Part shown: in pieces, positions 55,469 through 63,590 of the stretch
Position numbering within the stretch: position 1 is the stretch's first letter
Layout: the number at the start of each line of letters is the position of its first letter
Virus record (IMG/VR): IMGVR_UViG_3300014501_000004
Location: 1 to 63,590 of that record
Source of the DNA: a virus
Length of the DNA stretch: 63,590 nucleotides
Reading direction: 5' to 3' (one strand)
Made by a program: the position numbers and the translations under genes
Notes under the pieces: generated by a model
Told to the model about the DNA's origin: nothing
The model's input: only the letters and a program-made list of their open reading frames with translations
The model's database searches: none

Positions 55469-57082
55469 CTATCCTCTGTAAGCCGGAATAGTGTCGCTTA
55501 TCATCGACGAGATCAACGCCATATCGGCGGCATTGGTCGTAATGGTGAACCCCGTCAAGGCCCCGGTATTGCCGATCGCGTCGGGCGCCGACAGCGCAAA
55601 CGACGTGCCTGACGTGTACCACGTCACCGGTTGCGCCGAGTTGTTGGTCCACGGCACCACGGCGTTCGAGTTATTAGTCCAGATTACTTGCGTCGGACCG
55701 ACCGTGATCGTCACGGTTTCGGAATTGACCAGCGGCTTTTCGGTGTCGATCGAGACCGTCAGATTTGCGGACAAGAAGCTGTAATACGCTACCAGTGCCC
55801 AGAACCGGTTTGCTGTCTTGTAGAATTGATAGCCGCCGGGGCTGTCCCACAGCCGCGACTGCATGATCTTGGTTAGCGCTATAGACGGCTGCTGAAACAT
55901 CGGATAGATCGACGTGCCGTCGGTGCCCCACGCCGTCAGCACCGAGTCGATTTCCTGGAACTGAATAAATATGAGCCCAACATCCTGTGTTGCCGGGAAC
56001 CATTGTTTGCCGTTCCACATCAGGAGCTTGTTGGCCTGCAAGCCCGTGATCGGATCGATGATCGGCAGCAGCATCATCCACACTTTCTTGCCGAAGATGA
56101 TAGCCTTGGCCGCGCTCGGGATCAGGTTGCCGAAATTCGGCACCGTGTTGTAAACGCCGTCCAGCATCTCGCTTATTTTAGTCACCGCCCCGCCATAGGA
56201 GACATGCGCGCCGAACGAATTAGCGAACAGGATGTTGCGATTGAACACGTCGACCGTATTGGGCCATGGAGATCCCACTTCGGGGTCAGCATTTTGGTTG
56301 GTGAACGTCGTGACCGGCGGTGAGCCCGAAGTCTGCACGCCCGAGATATAATTGACTGACGAGTCGCCGATCAGATACAGGAAGCCGTTGGTTTGCTTCA
56401 GTTGTACGAAGCGAGTCCGAAGGAAGCTGTCGGTCGAAGTGAAATTTCCACCGCCATCGCCCGACGAAAAATCGGTCACCGAGCCCGGCGCGCTGAATGT
56501 AACCGTCGCGCCATTGACGATCCACACCCGGCCCGCATAATTCTCGATTGCAGTGCCGCCGATAGCCAGCGGCATTGTGCCGTAGCCCGGCACTGCGGCC
56601 CCCGGTCCGTAGAATGTCGCGCCGTCCCACAGGAAATAGCCGTTGGTCTGCTTCGCAACGATCTGGATGAACTGATCGCCGTACTGCGAAATGCCGACAT
56701 TGAGTTGCGACGGTGAGATGATTGTACCTGCACCGGCCATCAAGGTGCGGACGTAGGTCGTCGTGTTGAACTGATAAATACTGCCGTCGCTCAGCACCAC
56801 GACCGCAATAGGTGTCGTTCCGATGTTGCCGAACTGATAGAACACCACGCCCGCGCCGGGAGTCGTGAAGCCTGCCGGTCCCACGCCCCAGAGGGTGCGC
56901 AAGTTGCGCCGGGGGCCGAGCGGGATGAAGTTCTGGCTCCACGCCATCTGCTTGTCGTCGACGCCCGGGCGTGTGGTCGCGGTGTTGATACCTTCGAAAC
57001 CTTCGCAGATCAAAGGTTCGGGCGGCCCTGCGGGAAGATAGGGATTCGCTTGTTCGGCTGCTGGTTGGGGGGCGTCAAGCAT
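55469..57082 (-). CDS. Tail nozzle/stabilisation-like protein
   Basis: A 537-residue strand-rich protein with beta-propeller-like repeats (YQFGNIGTTPIAVVVLSDGS, then IYQFNTTT). ENYAGRVWIVNGATVTF and NRNILFANSFGAHVS resemble podovirus tail proteins of the gp12/nozzle type that close the portal. It lies between adaptors and fibre. The first residues are Pro/Ala-rich. Confidence 0.65.
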   Translation of the reverse strand: MLDAPQPAAEQANPYLPAGPPEPLICEGFEGINTATTRPGVDDKQMAWSQNFIPLGPRRNLRTLWGVGPAGFTTPGAGVVFYQFGNIGTTPIAVVVLSDGSIYQFNTTTYVRTLMAGAGTIISPSQLNVGISQYGDQFIQIVAKQTNGYFLWDGATFYGPGAAVPGYGTMPLAIGGTAIENYAGRVWIVNGATVTFSAPGSVTDFSSGDGGGNFTSTDSFLRTRFVQLKQTNGFLYLIGDSSVNYISGVQTSGSPPVTTFTNQNADPEVGSPWPNTVDVFNRNILFANSFGAHVSYGGAVTKISEMLDGVYNTVPNFGNLIPSAAKAIIFGKKVWMMLLPIIDPITGLQANKLLMWNGKQWFPATQDVGLIFIQFQEIDSVLTAWGTDGTSIYPMFQQPSIALTKIMQSRLWDSPGGYQFYKTANRFWALVAYYSFLSANLTVSIDTEKPLVNSETVTITVGPTQVIWTNNSNAVVPWTNNSAQPVTWYTSGTSFALSAPDAIGNTGALTGFTITTNAADMALISSMISDTIPAYRG

Positions 57083-57085
57083 TTC

Positions 57086-58024
57086 TCAATATCTACCATA
57101 GGGGTTCGTGGAACGCCCTGGGCGTGCCATTTTTGAATACCCTAGCGTGCGCAAGTCAAACTCGTTCTCGTAAAATTTCGCTGCGTTCCAGTTCTGAAGT
57201 TCCATATAGCATAACTGCGCCGCCATATACGGCACGGCATCGGTCCACGGTTGCGGGATCACTTCCGGAATTGAATTATCCAGCAGCATATCTTGCGGCA
57301 GGCAGAAGCAGTCGTATTCTAGCTGGTACAATTGTGATGGAGGTGGGTAGAAAAAAAATGTGCCAGAATTTCCCTGCCCAAACTGAGAACCGAAGCTCGG
57401 CACGTACTGATAAGTCGCCGATGGGTATTGCCGAATTTGACTCTGATAAGTCGTGAAACTGTAGACTGGAATTGAATACCGATATTCCGAATATATGATT
57501 GACACCCCATGAATAAGGTGAACTGTATCCACCCCCGGCCACGCGCCAAGGTAGATGTCGGAAAAAGCGTACTGCTCCTGCCCCGGATTGAGCGTGTTGA
57601 TCGGTGACAAATTAGCTGTCGCTGACGCACCGACTCCAGGACCGATATCCGTGATCGTAATCAGCGGCTGGAAATATCCGTCGCCGCCATCGAGGATGAT
57701 GACGTCGGTGATCACGCCGCCACTCATCAGCGCCGCAGCGGTTGCCTGCCGTCCTTGCGGATTGGGCAACGCGCCCGACGGCCAGTCCGGTGTGGTGATC
57801 GTCACCTGCGGATTGACATAGCCGCTGCCGCCGCTCACGAGGTTGGTCGAGATGATCTGTCCGGAGATCGGCGTCAGGCGGCGCACCGACTGCGTGCGGC
57901 CGGCGACTTCCCGACGAGCGCGGTTGATGTAAACCAGCAAGTCAGCCGGATTCAAGAACTCCTGCTTCTGCTCGCGAAGGAAGCGCTGGGTTTGCTGGAG
58001 GTATTGAAAAGCATCGACGATCAT
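57086..58024 (-). CDS. Head-tail adaptor-like protein with GxGY module
   Basis: A 312-residue protein starting MIVDAFQYLQQTQRFLREQK. The ends (helices at the start; IPQPWTDAVPYMAAQLCYME and FYENEFDL at the end) match the adaptor in the next gene. Between them is an inserted module with GGSGYVNPQVTITTPDWPSG and ILDGGDGYFQPLITIT, which also recurs in 59050-60246. So it is an adaptor with an extra surface domain. ATGA overlap with the next start. Confidence 0.65.
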   Translation of the reverse strand: MIVDAFQYLQQTQRFLREQKQEFLNPADLLVYINRARREVAGRTQSVRRLTPISGQIISTNLVSGGSGYVNPQVTITTPDWPSGALPNPQGRQATAAALMSGGVITDVIILDGGDGYFQPLITITDIGPGVGASATANLSPINTLNPGQEQYAFSDIYLGAWPGVDTVHLIHGVSIIYSEYRYSIPVYSFTTYQSQIRQYPSATYQYVPSFGSQFGQGNSGTFFFYPPPSQLYQLEYDCFCLPQDMLLDNSIPEVIPQPWTDAVPYMAAQLCYMELQNWNAAKFYENEFDLRTLGYSKMARPGRSTNPYGRY

Positions 58025-58767
58025 GCGGCGCCCGCCTTGCCCGAAATACCCATCTTCGGTCCTTGCGCCGGATCGCCAGCCTGCTGATACATCCAGCGGA
58101 GAGTATCCGGGTTCGACGCCTTGCGCGCCCGATCCGAAAACTCCTCGTACATCTTGTAATAATTCAAGGCGTCCGCCATCCGCGCCTGCGTTTGCGACGA
58201 CAGCAACGCCCAGTAAGCCGCAAAGAACGGAATGCAGTCGGTCCACGGGTAAGGAATCGCCTCGACCGTCGTATCGTCGACCAGCGGAATCGGATAACAA
58301 ACCGCGTTGCAGCTCAACACGTAAGCCAGATCCGGCAGCGGCGAAACATAGAAACTGCCGCCCGCACCTTGCGCGAACTGCGCCCATTCCCGTGGCGGAC
58401 CGCTGTCCGGCACGACATTATTCAACTCATACAACGAGAACCACGGCCATGTCCGGGGCGACATCCAGAGCGCGCCGCTCGATCCGGGAACCGCGTAGCT
58501 CAGGCTGCGGATATTCATCACGCCTGCAATGCCGGTGGTCGCCGACACGCCCGTATTGATGTTCGAGAATAAATAAGGTTGCTGGCCAATCACCGTCGAG
58601 ATCGAGCCGAGCGCCCGGATGCAGGAATTCTGCGGCTCGATCGACATCTGTCCGCGCGCCAGGTTGATGTAGCGCGTCAGGTCGGTGTCGCTGTACAGGC
58701 TGGTCGAGGCCGAACCAGGATTTTGCAGCAAGGAGCGAGTTTGTGTCAGATACGCAGTCAAGGCCAA
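58021..58767 (-). CDS. Head-tail adaptor-like protein
   Basis: A 248-residue protein. LTAYLTQTRSLLQNPGSAST, then DTDLTRYINLARGQMSIEPQ and a late IPYPWTDCIPFFAAYWALLS are the pattern of phage adaptor proteins joining portal and tail. It lacks the extra domain of its paralogue at 57086-58024. It would sit in a ring under the portal. Confidence 0.68.
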   Translation of the reverse strand: MALTAYLTQTRSLLQNPGSASTSLYSDTDLTRYINLARGQMSIEPQNSCIRALGSISTVIGQQPYLFSNINTGVSATTGIAGVMNIRSLSYAVPGSSGALWMSPRTWPWFSLYELNNVVPDSGPPREWAQFAQGAGGSFYVSPLPDLAYVLSCNAVCYPIPLVDDTTVEAIPYPWTDCIPFFAAYWALLSSQTQARMADALNYYKMYEEFSDRARKASNPDTLRWMYQQAGDPAQGPKMGISGKAGAA

Positions 58768-58799
58768 GGCAAAGCACTCCTTTGCCGATCAACCTACGG

Positions 58800-59048
58800 C
58801 TACACCTTCATCATCACAAGCGACACGCCCGGAATCGAGCGGATGGGATCAGGCACATAGTAGGCGAGCGAGCCATCCGGCTGCTTGCACAACACCTGCC
58901 CGCCCCGGCTCATGAGCCCGGCCTGCGCGCCTGCAAGCGGCCCCACGACGTTGCTCGCGATGTCGGTATCACCGACCTGCAACGTCTTCGGCGTGTAACG
59001 GGTATTCGAGTCGATACCCGTCACGCTGAGGCTGAAGGTCTCCGCCAT
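58800..59048 (-). CDS. Small virion-type protein
   Basis: An 82-residue strand-rich protein (MAETFSLSVTGIDSNTRYTP...). It lies between an adaptor and the GxGY-type structural protein. It could be a minor head or decoration protein. No clear family. Confidence 0.5.
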   Translation of the reverse strand: MAETFSLSVTGIDSNTRYTPKTLQVGDTDIASNVVGPLAGAQAGLMSRGGQVLCKQPDGSLAYYVPDPIRSIPGVSLVMMKV

Positions 59049-59049
59049 G

Positions 59050-60246
59050 TTACGGAGCCGCCTGCAGATCGACCTTGTCGATGCGGCTTCCCATCACGGC
59101 TGCGACCGAAGCAACCGTGCTCGGGGCTGCGAGGTTCGCCGGCAGCAGGATATTGAGGCTGGGCGCCGACAGGAACAGGCCGCCGTCGTAGATCGTGCCG
59201 GGCGAGCCAACCGAGACCGAGGTGTTGGCCGGGGTGAGGCCGATCTGGGCCTGCCGCGGCAACCACGCCAGTCGAAGCGCTTCCGGATTGTTGGTGATGC
59301 TGCCTGCCACAGGCGCGCCGCCCATGGTGGCGAACGGCAATTCCGCCGTGCCGAACCCGACGCCGGGGCCGGTCACGGTGGCCGCCACCACGGTCTGCAT
59401 CACGTTCGCCGTCAGCGAGCCGGACGAACCGGCACCGCCGATCGACAGCGTGACGCTGGCGAGCGAGCCGTTGTTGAGCGGCGAGCCGTTGTTGGTCACG
59501 AGCGCGCCCATGATCACGCCGGCCGAAGTCAGCGACATCGTCACCGAGGCCACGGTAATGCCGGTATTGATGTTCGGGTCGAACGGGTTGGTCACGACCG
59601 CGATCGTCGGAACCGACGGATAACCGGCGCCGGGGTTGATGACCGAGATCGAGGAAATCGAGCCGCCCGAGCCGAGCACCGCCACGGCCTGCGCCGGGAT
59701 ACCGCCGACGCCGTTGGCATTGGCGTAGGACGGAGGCGGCGGGGGGATCATGATCAGCGGCGGGACGCCGTAGCCCGCGCCTTTGGTCGGGACGTCGATG
59801 GTAAACGTGCCGGTCAGGGCGAGCGCGCCGCCAACGATCGGCACCAGGGTCGGTGCCGCACCGTTGCCGAATGTGCCAATCGCGGTGATCGTGGTCGTGG
59901 CCTGCACGTAATTGGTACCGCCGACGACGACAGAAGTGCTGTAAACGCAACCGGTGAGGTTGGCGACGCGGACGTTGAAGCCGTCACCCTTGATGAACAC
60001 CTGCCCGCGCGTCCACGCGGCACCCGCGCCCGCCGTCCAGATGCCAGTGACGGGATCGAGATACTGGATGATGCAGTAGAGCCCGAGATTGATGAACCAG
60101 TCGCCGGCCGGAATGACGAACACATCGCCGGGGGCAAGCGGGATACGGTTGCTCGAACAATCCTGCGGCGCGTTCGCTAATTCGCTAGGATAGTTGTTCT
60201 GAGGAAACGGGAGCCCAAGGCCGGGACCGCTCAAAGGACTGGGCAT
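59050..60246 (-). CDS. Structural/decoration protein with GxGY repeats
   Basis: A 398-residue Gly/Pro/Ala-rich protein with repeated strands (VVGGTNYVQATTTITAIGT, TKGAGYGVPPLIMIPPP, NPGAGYPSVPTIAVVT). Modules of this sort occur on virion surfaces. It lies beside the coat gene and may be a head decoration or a tail protein. It shares its GxGY modules with the adaptor at 57086. Confidence 0.58.
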   Translation of the reverse strand: MPSPLSGPGLGLPFPQNNYPSELANAPQDCSSNRIPLAPGDVFVIPAGDWFINLGLYCIIQYLDPVTGIWTAGAGAAWTRGQVFIKGDGFNVRVANLTGCVYSTSVVVGGTNYVQATTTITAIGTFGNGAAPTLVPIVGGALALTGTFTIDVPTKGAGYGVPPLIMIPPPPPSYANANGVGGIPAQAVAVLGSGGSISSISVINPGAGYPSVPTIAVVTNPFDPNINTGITVASVTMSLTSAGVIMGALVTNNGSPLNNGSLASVTLSIGGAGSSGSLTANVMQTVVAATVTGPGVGFGTAELPFATMGGAPVAGSITNNPEALRLAWLPRQAQIGLTPANTSVSVGSPGTIYDGGLFLSAPSLNILLPANLAAPSTVASVAAVMGSRIDKVDLQAAP

Positions 60247-60277
60247 TGATTAGCTCCTAACAACTGAGAGGTGGACA

Positions 60278-60982
60278 TTGACCAAGAACCCAAGATTTCG
60301 CGTAGGCGATTCGCACATTTGCCCGGCGTGTCAAACGCCGTTCGCAGTAACGTGTAGCTCTCATCGGTACTGCACTCCCGATTGCGCGAAGAAAGTGAAA
60401 TCCTCGCGACCTCGTAAGCCTCGCGACCCCGAAGAAAGAGCCGCGTACAGCAGACGCTGGCGCGACACCAATTACGTCGAACTGGTAAAAAAGCGCCGTC
60501 GCTACTACGAAGAAAACCGAGAAGAAATTCTGGCCCGTCAGCGCGAACGAAAACGCGCGATGCCACGCGAAAAACTTCTCGCCCAGCGAGCAAAAGAATA
60601 CGAACAGAATAAAGCGCGAGGACGCCGACACTATCACGTAACACGTGCGTGGCTCCCGTGGTTGAACGCATGGCAGGGATCAAAGCAACGCGCCAAGAAA
60701 CGCGGCACGCCGTTCACCATCACCAAAGATTGGTGCGAAGCGCGCTGGACCGGTCGTTGCGAAGTCTCGAACATCGAATTTATCCTGAGCACTAAACGTA
60801 GTCCGTATCTGTTTTCGCCTAGCCTAGATCAAATCATCCCTGGGCTCGGCTATACCCCGGAAAACAGCCGCTTCGTCCTTCACGCCGTCAACGCTCTCAA
60901 AGGCGAGGGCACCGACGAAAACATGCTCGCTATTGCCGAAGCAATTATCTCTGCCTCGGGCCTAAAACGCCGAACCTTGTAA
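60278..60982 (+). CDS. Free-standing HNH-type homing endonuclease
   Basis: A 234-residue protein on the strand opposite to the late genes. A zinc knuckle (CPACQTPFAVTC, then RYCTPDC) is followed by a long basic coil (RRWRDTNYVELVKKRRRYYE) and a C-terminal nuclease motif: SPSLDQIIPGLGYTPENSRF then VLHAVNALKG. It is inserted between the coat gene and the GxGY protein and its stop overlaps the coat stop by about 20 bases. Similar in its end motif to the intein HNH. AGGTGG-type ribosome site upstream. Confidence 0.75.
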   Translation: MTKNPRFRVGDSHICPACQTPFAVTCSSHRYCTPDCAKKVKSSRPRKPRDPEERAAYSRRWRDTNYVELVKKRRRYYEENREEILARQRERKRAMPREKLLAQRAKEYEQNKARGRRHYHVTRAWLPWLNAWQGSKQRAKKRGTPFTITKDWCEARWTGRCEVSNIEFILSTKRSPYLFSPSLDQIIPGLGYTPENSRFVLHAVNALKGEGTDENMLAIAEAIISASGLKRRTL

Positions 60983-62008
60983 ATTATAGCCGTGAAACCC
61001 GGAAACAGATTTGGCACTCAGCACGTCGTAGCCGCAAACGACCACACCTTGCTGACCGATCTGTCCGAGCGGCACCAGTGAATAGAAGCCCGAGAAGTCG
61101 AGCGCTGCGTCCTCGCTCATGTACATCGAGGTGTACTTGACGTTGACGCCGTAGCAGTTGCCCTTCGGACAAAAATGATCGGCGAAAATCGGCACGCCCG
61201 ATACCACGAGGTTCGGGAACGAGGTTCGAACCGCGGTTTCCATCGAGCCGACGCCCGCCATCTGCGGGATCTGGTGAATCTGCTCGATCGAGATGAAGGT
61301 ATTGTTGAGCGTCGCGTAATCGCCCGGGTTCATCACGACGAAGGTCGGCGCCTCGCCGCCGGCAGCATCAGTGACGCCGGCCAATAACGTCGCCATACCG
61401 GCGCGCGTGAAGCCCGCGGCACCCTGGCTGTAGGTACCGGAGTTCAGATTGATGTACTGGCCCTTGAAATTGGAGTTGCCGGCCGCGTTGCGGTTGATGC
61501 CGCCGTAGGTCGGAACGTTGGTGCCATCATCGAAGGCGTTGTAGAACGAATCCGGCTGCTGCGGGCTCGCCGAGTTGTTGGTGAACAGCAGCCCTGCCAT
61601 ATTCTGGCGCGTAACGGCGTAGACGTCGTTCATGCGCGCCTTGAGAATACTGATCTCGCGGTCGGTCGCCTGAATGATGGTCTCGCCGAACGGCAACGGG
61701 ACCGGGACCACCCAATAAGCGAGATTCCACTGGCCGTTCTGTATGCCGGGGGTGATGACGGGCGAATTGAAGCCGCCGCCATACCCGGTCCATTGTCCTT
61801 GAACCATGCTCGCGCCCTGCATGGGCACGGTCACCTGATTGAGCCCGCCTGCGGCCCGCTGCGCGTTTCCGAGCATGTAGAACAGGCACGGGCTGCCAAA
61901 GTATAGCTGGACGAACAATTTTGGCACAAAAGCGCGCCTTGTGACGCTCGCCAGCTCAGAAAAAATAGCGCCTGACTGCGGGGCAACGCCTAAACCGGGA
62001 AGTGGCAT
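60962..62008 (-). CDS. Major coat protein (HK97-like fold)
   Basis: A 348-residue protein. A helical start (SELASVTRRAFVPKLFVQLY), then TGYGGGFNSPVITPG, ILKARMNDVYAVTRQNMAGL, a late FVVMNPGDYATLNNTFISI and VSGVPIFADHFCPKG are of the type of P22/HK97-like coat proteins. Size fits. It lies next to a scaffold-like gene and head genes. It would be the most abundant virion protein. Confidence 0.82.
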   Translation of the reverse strand: MPLPGLGVAPQSGAIFSELASVTRRAFVPKLFVQLYFGSPCLFYMLGNAQRAAGGLNQVTVPMQGASMVQGQWTGYGGGFNSPVITPGIQNGQWNLAYWVVPVPLPFGETIIQATDREISILKARMNDVYAVTRQNMAGLLFTNNSASPQQPDSFYNAFDDGTNVPTYGGINRNAAGNSNFKGQYINLNSGTYSQGAAGFTRAGMATLLAGVTDAAGGEAPTFVVMNPGDYATLNNTFISIEQIHQIPQMAGVGSMETAVRTSFPNLVVSGVPIFADHFCPKGNCYGVNVKYTSMYMSEDAALDFSGFYSLVPLGQIGQQGVVVCGYDVLSAKSVSGFHGYNLQGSAF

Positions 62009-62022
62009 CTCAAACTCCTAGA

Positions 62023-62616
62023 TTAGCGGTGCTGCCCGCGAAATTCCTTGAGCGCGTCGATCGCCATGCGATCCACGATGGCGTTGTCCTCGCCCTTGCT
62101 CTTGATCAGCGCCTCGATGGACTTGTCAGCTTGCGCGTCGGCCGCGGTGAGGTCGGCAAAGCCCCACGAACCGATGCCGCCGGGCGTCACGGGTGTCTGC
62201 GGCGGATGATTGCGCTCGAAAATGGCCACGGCGTCGTCGACGTCGAGCAGGCCCTTGTCGTCCATCAGCTTCTGGACGGCGGCAACGCCTTCGTCGGTAT
62301 AACCGGCACGGCGCAACTTCGCGAGACCTTCGGTCTGTTTCAGAGCGATCCCGTCGAGCGTGCGCTGCTTCTTCTCGTCCTCGCGCTCTTTCTTCATCGC
62401 CGCGATCTCCTCGGATAGCTCCGACTTGATCTTGTTGATGGGCTCAAGGTGCTGCGCTTCGGCATCGAGCGTCGGCGTCGCCGCGTTGGGATCGATGAGC
62501 TTCTGCGCCTGCTCCAGGAGCTTGCGCGATTCCGGCTTGGCGACGATCTTCTGCGCTACCTGGCGCAACGCCACCATCTGGTTGTACTCGCCCTCGTCGA
62601 CTTCAATCTTCGCCAT
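62023..62616 (-). CDS. Putative scaffold protein
   Basis: A 197-residue, highly charged helical protein (MAKIEVDEGEYNQMVALRQV) with long coil segments (KIKSELSEEIAAMKKEREDE). Such a protein directly upstream of the coat gene in order of transcription is usually the scaffold. The C-terminal end is basic (LKEFRGQHR), as scaffolds need to contact coat. Confidence 0.65.
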   Translation of the reverse strand: MAKIEVDEGEYNQMVALRQVAQKIVAKPESRKLLEQAQKLIDPNAATPTLDAEAQHLEPINKIKSELSEEIAAMKKEREDEKKQRTLDGIALKQTEGLAKLRRAGYTDEGVAAVQKLMDDKGLLDVDDAVAIFERNHPPQTPVTPGGIGSWGFADLTAADAQADKSIEALIKSKGEDNAIVDRMAIDALKEFRGQHR

Positions 62617-62619
62617 GAC

Positions 62620-62805
62620 TTATTTCCCCGGGGTCGAGCCGGCATTCGGCACATGGCTGATGTTCATGGCGCCGGACTTCTCCTGCATCGGCAAGTGCGA
62701 GGTCCGACCGCCGATATCGATCTGCTTCATGCTGACGCGCACGATCTGCTCATCGCTCTCGGGGATCGATTTTGCCGAATTCTGAAAGATATTCAAATTG
62801 GACAT
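62620..62805 (-). CDS. Small head-region protein
   Basis: A 61-residue polar protein starting MSNLNIFQNSAKSIPESDEQ. It lies between head genes. No motif is recognised; a minor capsid or a head assembly factor is possible. Confidence 0.5.
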   Translation of the reverse strand: MSNLNIFQNSAKSIPESDEQIVRVSMKQIDIGGRTSHLPMQEKSGAMNISHVPNAGSTPGK

Positions 62806-62815
62806 GGTGGCTCCT

Positions 62816-62995
62816 TCAATAGCCGTGGCCGCGGCGGGGCCGCTCGACGCTCTTGACGCCGTGATTCTGCGGGGACAGTGCCAGCGCGTGATCGGTGATG
62901 ATCAATTCGGCCGGGGTGAGCGCCGTGCGCACGACATCCGGACTGTTGGACTTCGGCGGCATCTCGATCTCGGTGTGGAAAATGGTGTTCTTCAT
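62816..62995 (-). CDS. 59-residue head-region protein
   Basis: Starts MKNTIFHTEIEMPPKSNSPD and ends in a basic RPRRGHGY tail. The ATG overlaps the upstream stop (ATGA). The order suggests a minor head component. Function unknown. Confidence 0.55.
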   Translation of the reverse strand: MKNTIFHTEIEMPPKSNSPDVVRTALTPAELIITDHALALSPQNHGVKSVERPRRGHGY

Positions 62996-63381
62996 GCCGC
63001 CCTCGCCTGTGGGGGCTGGCCGCCACCGGGAGCGCCGCCACCGGGCGCACCTTGGCGCATCTGCTGCACGGCCTGCATCTGCTGATTATTCTGAGCGGCC
63101 TGGCGCATCTGGGCTTCGATATTGTTTTTCTGGGCTGCCGGGGTGTGTGAACCGGCGGGTACGAATTTCACGAGTTTGTTGAGGCATTCGAGAACGACCT
63201 TGCCGATGTCGGAGCTGGCTCCTACCTCGGGGATCAAGCCTTCGAGCACCTTGACGACGCCTCCCAGCTTCTGCAGTCCGGCAGCCTCGTAGCCTTTGTT
63301 CGGTGTCGTGCCTGTCGCAGGCGTTGAGCCGAAGGGCTGTTGAGGCTGTCCACCCGGAGCTGCAGGAGCCGGAATTGGCAT
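62992..63381 (-). CDS. Hypothetical structural-region protein
   Basis: A 129-residue protein. An Ala/Pro/Gly/Gln-rich start and end flank a helical centre (LQKLGGVVKVLEGLIPEVGA, then IGKVVLECLNKLVKFVPAG). The plan resembles small scaffolding or linker proteins of podoviruses. It is near the circle joint and precedes the head genes in transcription. Confidence 0.55.
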   Translation of the reverse strand: MPIPAPAAPGGQPQQPFGSTPATGTTPNKGYEAAGLQKLGGVVKVLEGLIPEVGASSDIGKVVLECLNKLVKFVPAGSHTPAAQKNNIEAQMRQAAQNNQQMQAVQQMRQGAPGGGAPGGGQPPQARAA

Positions 63382-63382
63382 C

Positions 63383-63475
63383 TTACTTGCGGTGCTTCCG
63401 CTTGCCTTTGCGATTGCGTTCGATCATTGCCCGAAATCCTTCTGGCTGAATGACGCGGTTTGCGCCCGCGGACAA
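63383..63475 (-). CDS. Possible 30-residue basic protein
   Basis: A short frame from a TTG, reading ...VIQPEGFRAMIERNRKGKRK and ending at 63383, strongly basic. It lies between the circle joint and the previous gene. No good ribosome site is seen, so a start could lie across the joint. Confidence 0.3.
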   Translation of the reverse strand: MSAGANRVIQPEGFRAMIERNRKGKRKHRK

Positions 63476-63590
63476 CCTCGTTTGGTTCCAGAGGCTTGGC
63501 CAGTGACGCGATTGACAAAAATTGAAAGATTTCGTATGGAGGGCATCAGTTTTGAAAGAACGGTGCTTATTTCTATGGAAATTAGCCGGA
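63468..63590. repeat. Terminal direct repeat, right copy
   Basis: Exact copy of bases 1-123. It carries the same promoter-like pair and the first codons of the HTH gene. It marks the contig overlap rather than a second gene copy if the molecule is circular. Confidence 0.95.

Noticed and set aside
1-63590. tRNA genes and CRISPR arrays
   Set aside because: No cloverleaf-like sequence with a T-loop consensus and no regularly spaced repeat-spacer array was found on reading either strand; tRNA detection by eye is not exhaustive.

Overview
The window is one near-complete tailed-phage genome. The first 123 bases recur exactly as the last 123 (1-123 = 63468-63590), so the contig is circular or terminally redundant, with about 63.47 kb of unique sequence. 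Gene content is that of a virulent-type podovirus: terminase, portal, coat protein, adaptor/nozzle proteins, three large ejection-type proteins, a long tail spike, GH19 endolysin and holin. No tail tube, sheath or tape-measure genes are seen. The many small proteins resemble alphaproteobacterial (Bradyrhizobium-like) phage families, so I infer a host in that group. The sequence is GC-rich (not computed). Genes are densely packed, with ATGA/GTGA/TGATG start-stop overlaps almost everywhere, and many are shorter than 60 codons.

Layout. (1) 108-673: two small plus-strand genes sitting in the leftward late region. (2) 674-5071, leftward: portal, zinc-ribbon protein, membrane protein, TerL. (3) 5621-17860, leftward accessory operon: regulators, an Acb2-like putative cyclic-nucleotide sponge, a glycosylation set (two glycosyltransferases, a TPR-glycosyltransferase, a GDP-mannose 3,5-epimerase-like enzyme), a Dam-type methyltransferase and a small serine recombinase. 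Two mobile elements with matching ends interrupt it: a complete IS1595-family element with three passenger genes, and a 677-bp transposase-less cassette. (4) 17.9-19.8 kb: regulatory core with a palindromic operator candidate, an HTH gene, and a GTCACCA repeat cluster around an AT-rich palindrome (candidate origin). (5) 19833-23899, rightward: small uncharacterised genes and an IPT/TIG protein. (6) 23890-26103, leftward: primase-polymerase/VapE helicase. (7) 26392-38939, rightward replication operon: TOPRIM protein, small regulators, family-A DNA polymerase split by an intein with an HNH gene between the halves, nucleases, PP-loop protein, SF2 helicase and two recombination/ssDNA-type proteins. 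(8) 38936-63381, leftward late region: exported small proteins, lysis genes, tail spike, ejection proteins, tail proteins, coat and scaffold, continuing across the circle joint into portal and TerL.

Most notable are the fractured polymerase with its split-intein architecture (29699-32356), the autonomous/non-autonomous element pair with passenger genes (6403-7079 and 8603-10499), the glycosylation cassette whose epimerase has Phe in place of the catalytic Tyr, the iteron-like origin candidate (19218-19451), and a strongly base-paired 107-nt intergenic element (36583-36689). Family assignments come from reading motifs by eye; no database search was run.
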